From the NCBI GenBank assembly GCA_001643675.2, contig LSRY02000012.1:498501-562500 (forward strand): DNA of 64,000 bases. Direction: 5' to 3'. The DNA comes from Monocercomonoides exilis (lineage: Eukaryota; Preaxostyla; Oxymonadida; Polymastigidae). The notes beneath the pieces were generated by a model. The model was not told where the DNA came from and searched no databases. It was given only the letters and a program-made list of their open reading frames with translations. The position numbers were made by a program, and so were the translations under genes. Below are positions 57,201-64,000 of this stretch, piece by piece (the first letter of the stretch is position 1; every line of letters starts with the position of its first letter).

Positions 57201-57351
57201 CTTCTCGTTGGACCGGAAGAGTTTGAGTAAAAAACTCATCTTTTATTGGAGGCTTAATTTTAACGAATAAATTTGATCCTGTTAAAGGATATTTTTGAAG
57301 TTCCTTTATTGTTAGCACAACATTAAATGAAACGGATTGACTTCTAAACAT
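54224..57351 (-). CDS. NT-C2 domain protein with Ser-rich disordered tail
   Basis: Exons 57199-57351 and 54224-57139 join in phase to 1,022 residues. Residues 1-150 match the NT-C2 fold found at the N-terminus of EEIG1/FAM102, EHBP1 and plant PMI1 proteins: VVLTIKELQKYPL, FVKIKPP, VSWNEKFSFDVKI, SILRLSVRR, RIGIVSINLAYF. That domain is thought to attach proteins to membranes in trafficking and actin-linked roles. The rest is Ser/Pro/Thr-rich, with an acidic run (DDDEDEDEDDEDASSDD) near residue 715 and a polyserine tract near the C-terminus (54330-54379). The acceptor is CTTAAAAG before GTG TCT TGG. No other domain is recognised, so the cellular partner is unknown. Confidence 0.78.
54330..54379 (-). 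repeat. Polyserine-coding tract near the NT-C2 protein C-terminus
   Basis: The plus strand shows GAA/GAG triplets. The coding strand reads about 16 Ser codons, mostly TCT/TCC. The frame again gives Ser rather than Leu or Phe. Confidence 0.8.
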
Positions 57352-58966
57352 AAAATAGACTCCTCAAAAATATCAATCATTAACCCTTTACAAAATCAAC
57401 AAAAAAATAATAAAAAAAAGGAAAATTTTTTTGTGACATACATAAAAATAGAAAAAATGTATTTGCAATTCGAACAATAAAAGTGTGACTTTTCATTAAC
57501 ATAATGGTCGATTGGCAAAAATTGGATTCAAATTACAAAAAATGATTTTTTGAAAAAAAAAATGATTTTGAAGAAAGAAAAGAAAAAACAAAAAAAAGTT
57601 ATTTTGTCTTTCCTACTGTTTTGCAATTTTTTTTCCATATATGTGATTTCTCAATCACAATAACTATAATGTTAACGAATTAATTACTATTTGAACGAGA
57701 ACAAAATTTTTGAAATAAAAATTGTCCCTAACCATTTTTAATTCAATTATGGTCAACTAATAATTCAAAGTTGTTGAACTTCTTGTTCAAGATTAATCAC
57801 TTTGAGTATTTTTCAATTATTAAAATTATGCATCAAATTGTTCATTAGTTGAGTGTAATAAAGTTCAATAGATTTAGCAAAAAATTAAAGACTTCTCTAT
57901 AAACGCCGGACAAGATCGATTTCACGATAACTACATGAGGAATAATTCTGACATTTTTCCTCAAAATGTTTCTCATTAATACAAACTCATTTTATATGCA
58001 AAACTTTCAAAACAGCTTCATTTGTGCTCAGGAGAAATTAATATCGAAATCTCGGAAAAACTCTAAATCCTATTTCTCTATATGCAAAAATTATTTTTTC
58101 TGAGCACAAATTAGGATGTTTTGTGAGTCTCGTATATCAACTGAGTTCGTATCGTTAAGATACATTCAAAGGAAAGTCGTCAGTATTATTCCTCTTGCAG
58201 TTATTGAGAAATCGATCTTGTCCGGCGTTTATAGAGTAGTCATTTATTTTAGGCTAAATCTATTGCACTTTATTACACTCAACTAATGAACAATTTGATG
58301 CTTAATTTTAATAATTGAAAAATACTCAAAGTGAATAATCTTGAACAAGAAGTTCACCAAATAAGAATATATAGTTTAGCAAATATGAATATGAAATTGG
58401 ATAGTTTTCTTTTTTTTTCTTTTTTTTCTTTTCTTTTTTTTTTTTAATAGTTAATCAACATCCCTGATTTGAACTGGATGTTAACCCGTTTTGATTAATT
58501 ATAGAAGACTTTGATGATTAGAGTTTATTTTTTCCTCATTTTTACATTTTGAATTTTTATTTTTATCTGATAAAAATTCGGAAACAGAATTAAAAGAAAG
58601 TTAAATGACTAATATTTAGCAATAAACAATGTTACAAATTATATCTGTTGAATTTAAACTACAAAATCAACAAATGTAACTTTCTAAATTATCAAAAAAA
58701 TTCAAAATTAGATGTGTTATTAAATTACTTCAAAATGTTTGATAGAATTAACAGAAAGTAACACAAAATACATATCCATAAATTCATCATCAATTTCTAA
58801 TAATAAATAACATTGCATAAAATTAAAATATACACATTTAGAACATAGCAATATATATCAGCACGTTAACTTATAAATACATAAAACAAACATAAACATT
58901 TGTAACATTCAAATGAAGACGAATAGTGATTTTGTTAAAATAAAATTCTAAAATATGGAAAAAATG
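57352..58966. other. Gene-free spacer holding a large palindrome
   Basis: 1,615 bp upstream of the NT-C2 gene and downstream of the partial membrane-protein gene. It contains the 582-bp inverted repeat listed separately, T-rich and TTTTC tracts around 58405-58445, and AT-rich filler. No open frame with protein-like composition was seen. Confidence 0.7.
57775..58356. repeat. 582-bp imperfect palindrome (fold-back element)
   Basis: Arms 57775-58065 and 58066-58356 are reverse complements with no net insertion or deletion. The outer 180 bp of each arm match at roughly nine of ten positions. For example ATAAACGCCGGACAAGATCG at 57899-57918 pairs with its complement at 58213-58232. Matching falls toward the centre but resumes at TTTGTGCTCA (58021-58030) with TGAGCACAAA (58101-58110). 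Each tip carries its own small palindrome, TTGAAC-TTCTT-GTTCAA. No target-site duplication and no ORF is evident. It may be a MITE-like or fold-back element, or a source of hairpin RNA. Confidence 0.85.
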
Positions 58967-61900
58967 TCAGTAGTCTGGTTGAAATGAAGACGAATGTCGA
59001 GGTGGAGACGTTGGGGTTAAAGATGAAGCGACAGCATCCCGAGGAGAAATTGGAGGTGTGACAAAAGGAGAAGTCAAGTAAGAAACAGATGAAAACAATC
59101 CTTGAGAAGGATTAGCAGATAAATACTGCATGACAGAAGGGGAAATAGAAGGAACAGGTGAAATAGGTAATGCAGGAGCTGCATTTTGAGGCAAAGCATG
59201 ACTTGAACCGCAAGGAGGAAGAAGAGGAAACGAAGAATGGGGCTGCAAATGATTCTGATTTTGAAGTGAAATATGTACGTTTGTTCGGGAACGCTGCAGA
59301 GGAGGACGAAGAAGTTGAGGCTGAGCCGAGCAGCCAGTTGGGAAAGAAGGAGCAGATGGTGCCCTTTTCGAAAAATCTCCAATATCTTTTTTGTTGGATT
59401 GTTCTTCCATGTCATCCTGCCTTCCGGAATTATATTCGTCATTTTCTTTGATAGGAGAGGAATCATACGCCGAAATGCAGTACGAGACATTATCGCGGGG
59501 TGAATTTGGAAGAGATGCTGTACCTTTTGGATTATATTGGGGCACAACTCCAAATGAAGACGTATTAAAAACAAATTGAGGAGGAAGAACACGAGGAGAC
59601 AAAGGTTGAGGGCGAGTTGGTGTGGGATGCAACGGTGGTGCAAGAAGTTTGAGATTTTGAAAAGCTGCTGGATGTTTTGGTGACTGAGCAGGTGTTACGG
59701 ATGGAGAAGGGGTTGTCGAAGAAGATGATTTTTGAGCAGTGACAACCGGGAAAATAGGTAAATATGTAGGCGTGGGAATTCTTGGTGCACGAGGAGATGC
59801 GGGAGGAAGTGAATTATCTCGTGACGATTGAATTGAAGAGGATTGTTCTGCACTTTCTGTTTGTGGCTGCGAATTTTGTGGAGTTGACAGAGGAGAAACG
59901 ACAGAACTTGCTTGATTCACAACATGTAAGGAAGCAGTTGAGATGGACTGCGGTATTGGTGATAAAGAAGAAGGTGGGTTTATCGCTACTGAAGGAACAA
60001 ATGACCGAGAAGAAGAGGGTGCAGACAATCGACCAGATCGCATATTCGCTGATGCATTTAATGAATTAACTTGTGATCTTCCCTGGGAGTTCAGTGAATG
60101 AATAGATACAGACGATTCAAGTGATTGAGGAGTTGGTATAAGACTTGCCGAAGTCACTGATCGGTTCAAAATGGCGGATGTTCTCGCTGAAGAAGGAGCT
60201 GACTGATTTTGTGTTTGCTGAGAAGACGAAAAGATTGCCGGAGGCATCGCAGCTAATGAAGATGATGTATTGAAAGAAGAGACTGTTGATAAAGGTGATG
60301 TGATTGGATAGGAAGACATCATTAAGATAGATGCCTGTCGTTGCAATTGATTAATTTGATTTTGCCTTTCTGCTTCGCTCATTTGATTTGTCAGTTGCCT
60401 CATATTCGACAAACTGGCAGCTGATTGCTGTCTCATCAGTTGCTGCTGCAGTTCTGCAATCTGAGAAATTTGGCTGTGAGTGAAGTTTCTCATCAATTGC
60501 CTTTGTGACTGTTGCTGTTGCAGAATATTTGGAGAAATCGAAGGCTCTGGAGAACGAATTGAAGGCGGAGCAGATATTCGTTTGAAGCATTCATTAGAAT
60601 CTGATGAGGATTCATCGTCAGAAGAATCTGAGGAAATATCATCAGAACTTGTACTTGTATCATTTTCTGAATCACTAACAGGAAAATCGATGTCAAAAGT
60701 GTTGTTTCTTGGAGTTGTGTTGACAGATGAAGATCTTTCCACACTTTCCAAATTGGGAGCAGCACTGAGACAACGTTTTGTGTTCGTCCTTTTCATTGCC
60801 TTTACATTCCCAGAATCATCAGCTGTAATAATTTTGACTGTTCGAAGCCTTTTCTTCTTGTAATTCTCCTCATTCCTGCTGTTTTTATTTGTTTGTTCCT
60901 CAGAAACCATTTCTATTGATCTGCTTGTCTCTTCATTTGTTCTTTGGTTTTCGGTAACAATCACAGCACTTGTAATTGTCACTGTTGGTTTTTTTCCTCC
61001 ACGCCTACCTTCCTCCCATGCTACCCAATGTGTTCTTCCATTCATCATTAGCAGCAAAGATGGGACTGAGCAAATCATTATTGCTGCAGATATAATAAAT
61101 ATTGTCCCCATCAACCCAGCCAGTTTCAGAAGAATTGGATCAAATAATGCAAAGAACGAAGCTCCAAACGAAGCCACCGAAAACGATAGAGAAATACTTT
61201 TCGAAGCATTCACAATCTGTGGCTCAATTACTGATGCAATGAATTCCTTCTCTTCTGCACGCCTTTTTGTGCTTAGAGAAACATCTCCATCAAGAAGCAA
61301 TGGGTTAACTAAGGGATCAGTTGAAGTGAGACGATTGGCTTCTGAACGAAAAGATTCAAAAAGTGCAGTGAAAGAAGAATTTAAAGGATTCTGAGATGCA
61401 TATTTCGTTGAAAAATAGCCTTTTACAGCTGACCGAAATGCAGATGGGTTGAATAGCATGTGAGAAGTGAACGACATTTCTGAAGAATCCGAATTAAGCC
61501 CAAAGAAAGAAAAAAATGCGGTTGATTTCAATGACGAACGGAATGATGAAGAAATATCTGTCTGTTGATTTCCCTTTCGATTGTATTGCTGCTCAGCAAA
61601 TAGAGCTTCTGATTCATCTTTAATCCACATCTCTCCAAACCATTTTTGCACTGCTGCTCCTAATCCATTATTTGTTGTGTTACCATTCTGAATATCACTG
61701 GAAGTAAGCATTGATGCGAATTCTCCGCCATAAAACCATTTCCCAACATCACCAATTAGGCAGCTCAAAGCACCAATTGCAATGCATACAACACCCAATA
61801 GTACCCCAACAACAATGAATGTACACACAATCAAACATGATAAAAACGAGCTGCTTGCACAACATAAAGAATCAAAAAGTTCCACCAAAAACAAAAATGT

Positions 61901-64000
61901 ACAAATTATAAAGCATCCAGCAATAGAAAACATTGTAATTTGAACTACATATTCAGCTGATGGCGATGCTGTGATAGTGGTGAAAAGCTCGTCTGCAGCT
62001 TTTGATAATTTCGGATAAGTTGCATTCAACGTATTTGTAATGGATGATACTTGCGATGCAAGATCTACGTTCAATGTTGTGATTGTTGTATTTAACTTTG
62101 TAAGCGTTGAAGCGATAGTCGAAGAAAGTGTTGTAAGAGAAGACAGAATTGGATAGATTTGTGCGTTGAGATCCGATTTAATCTCAGAAGAAAGCAGATT
62201 GAAGATGGAATCTAAATTCGCAGTCATATGTGTTGGTTGTGTTCCCGGATCGGTGAGTGACGAAGATATCTCTCTTTGAAGATCAAAAACATCACTCAAT
62301 GAAAGCTCTGTTGACATTTCAGGAATTGTATCAAGCAAATACTCTGAAATATCCAGCAGTTTCATCTTTGAAGGAGCATTTTGCACAGGTGTTCCAGTGT
62401 CATATGTTTTTTGCATTTGAGGATGAAGTTGTGTTGAATAATTTTGGATTGGATAATTGGAGAAAATCGCTGAGTTTGACGAAGAGAAATTTTCAAAATT
62501 TTGAAGCATGAATAAGCCAGTATCATTCAAATTCGAACCTTTTTGCGAATCAAATGAATTACCATTCCGAAGGACATTGGCACGATTGCTTTTGAACTGA
62601 CTTTGAGATCCAAAAACTCTTCTGCAAATCTCTTTCTTTTCCTGAAGTGCGATCAAGCCACTTCTTTCACCAATTCCAGCGCAGTGCATTTTTGCATCAA
62701 TAATATGAATCATCTTACTCGCCAGCTGAGTTGCGTGCTGAACAGCCACAGAAAGAAATTTAGCATTGGACATAAGTTTACTACGACAGTTGGAAATCAC
62801 AGTTGCTGCTTCAGAAACTGACAAAGTGATTGCATTCAATGTTTGCTTCACAGATGGAATATCTATAAAATTATCTATCAATTCTGTGTATTTCACAAAA
62901 AATCAAATATTTAATAATTTTTTTTTTTTTGAATAATTTAACTCAATAAAAAAACAAATGATTTTTAACACTTTCAAATCACAAGCTTTCTTTCTCTTTC
63001 GTGATTATTTCTTTCTCTCTTTCTTTCCATACCATCTGCATTTTCATTTAATGTATTCATTCGCAACGTAAGATTACTCGCAATCCAGCTTAATTCGTCT
63101 GCAAGCTGCACAGTCTGCTCGACAAGCAAAGAAGCATTTGCAGCAGTCGAAGATGAGAGTGTGTTCAGTGATGAAATCAAAGAGAGAAGATGCGAGTCGC
63201 TGTTTGTAAATCCTGAAGGTGTTGGATTTTCGAGATGAAAGCTTCGCTGCTGAGAAGTTGAATCCAGATCTTCAACCACCTTTATTACAGAACGAATCAT
63301 ATTGATTTTTTGGAAAAAAAATGGAAAAACAATGAAACAAAACTTATTACTTAAATAGTGAAGGCAAACATCGAAAGTTACACTTGCCAAGAAGTCAATA
63401 TCACTTTCTGGAACACTTGCAAAATATGCTGAAGATAACCTCAGAAGCGGTTGTATTGTGGTTAAAGTCCTTCAAATTTGTTTCAAAAATAAAAAATATT
63501 AATACGAATTTCAAAAATGCAGGAAATAAAAAATAAAAAATAGGCAAATAAAACAACTTTAAACAAAATAAAAATTCACATACCTGGTTAAGTTATTCAT
63601 TATAGAATTAACTGGATTATACATATCTTTCACCATGGTTTGAGCTGATGTCTCATTTAGAATTGAAGTAGCAAAGGCTCTTGTATGATCTAATATTGCC
63701 AGAGGAACTAAATATACGCATTGTTACATAATTAATAAAAAAAAAATTAAAATCGAAATTCAAATTTATCAAATTAATTTTTTATAGAGCCATAACAAAA
63801 GTTGTCCATTATCAAAGAAAGAAAATAAACATCTTAAATTCATGCAATAAAAAAATGAGAGCTTCAAACCATTGTTAACAAGAAGGGAAACTTCTATAAT
63901 TCCTTTCATTCCTTCATCATAACTTGCTATTCCTTGGTACACTTCATCCAAAGAAGATTGGATAAAAAACGTTTCAACAATTCCACAGACAGAAAGAACA
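58967..64000 (-). CDS. Multipass membrane protein with large ectodomain and disordered tail (5' partial)
   Basis: The gene runs off the right edge. Exons in frame: 63870-64000 (open at the edge), 63584-63707, 63382-63469, 63033-63279, 58967-62883, about 1,500 residues so far. The N-terminal part is helical with several N-x-S/T sites (NLT, NET, NAS), so it is probably extracellular. Hydrophobic segments: 61873-61947, 61758-61850 and 61045-61130, with a Cys-rich short loop (LCCASSSFLSC) between the first two and a loop of about 200 residues before the third. The last roughly 700 residues are Ser/Pro/Gln-rich and presumably cytoplasmic. Two close helices with a Cys-rich loop recall prominin-like topology, but no family is recognised. 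Donors are GTTTG, GTATG, GTAAC and GTATG. Confidence 0.7.

Noticed and set aside
57775-58356. Complete DNA transposon with transposase
   Set aside because: No open frame of useful length lies between or in the arms, and no target-site duplication is evident.

Overview
The window is nuclear DNA of a unicellular eukaryote: AT-rich spacers, compact genes on both strands, and about 40 short spliceosomal introns that can be joined by reading frame. All three stop codons terminate genes here (TAA: RPS18, CNOT1, DDB1, aspartate aminotransferase; TAG: pantothenate kinase; TGA: Sds3-like, NT-C2, WD40, beta-helix genes), so the code is standard. A giant secreted beta-helix protein with a kinase-like tail, Ser-rich expansions in conserved proteins and moderate intron density fit an oxymonad (Preaxostyla) such as Monocercomonoides. 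That is inference from gene style, not proof. No transposase, integrase, CRISPR array, rRNA or tRNA gene was recognised.

Layout. 1-2857: non-coding, with dispersed inverted and direct repeats. 2858-10945 (-): a 2,695-residue signal peptide/beta-helix/transmembrane/pseudokinase-like protein in one open frame. 11715-13237 (-): aspartate aminotransferase, 4 exons, divergent with 13300-14364 (+), an unrecognised membrane protein. 14530-17744 (+): nine-exon protein with helical repeats and a SPRY-like C-terminus. 18645-20416 (-): AAGAB/p34-like protein, 7 exons. 20560-21403 (-): Sds3-like protein, 5 exons. 21734-24638 (+): pantothenate kinase, 7 exons. About 24815-30912 (+): DDB1. 31055-31794 (+): ribosomal protein S18 (uS13). 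32151-37741 (-): coiled-coil plus WD40 protein, 2 exons. 37951-53812 (+): CNOT1/NOT1, about 5,230 residues, two exons. 54224-57351 (-): NT-C2 domain protein. 57352-58966: spacer holding a 582-bp palindrome. 58967 to beyond 64000 (-): 3' part of a multipass membrane protein with a long disordered tail.

The genes are mostly housekeeping functions: CoA synthesis, transamination, translation, mRNA deadenylation (CCR4-NOT scaffold), ubiquitin ligase adaptor (DDB1), chromatin (Sds3/Sin3) and adaptor trafficking (p34). They are not an operon or a joint pathway. What marks the window is how the proteins are built: conserved domains are separated by long polyserine and charged linkers, so DDB1 and CNOT1 are far larger than their usual sizes. 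Introns cluster near the 5' ends of genes, including an intron directly after the start codon of RPS18.

Most unusual items: the beta-helix receptor with a degenerate kinase tail and four repeated Cys modules; the 582-bp palindrome with no net indel; the apparent lack of the last conserved part of NOT1; polyserine always kept in the Ser frame; a GT(T/A)TG-biased 5' splice site; a 25-nt microexon and a start-codon-only exon.
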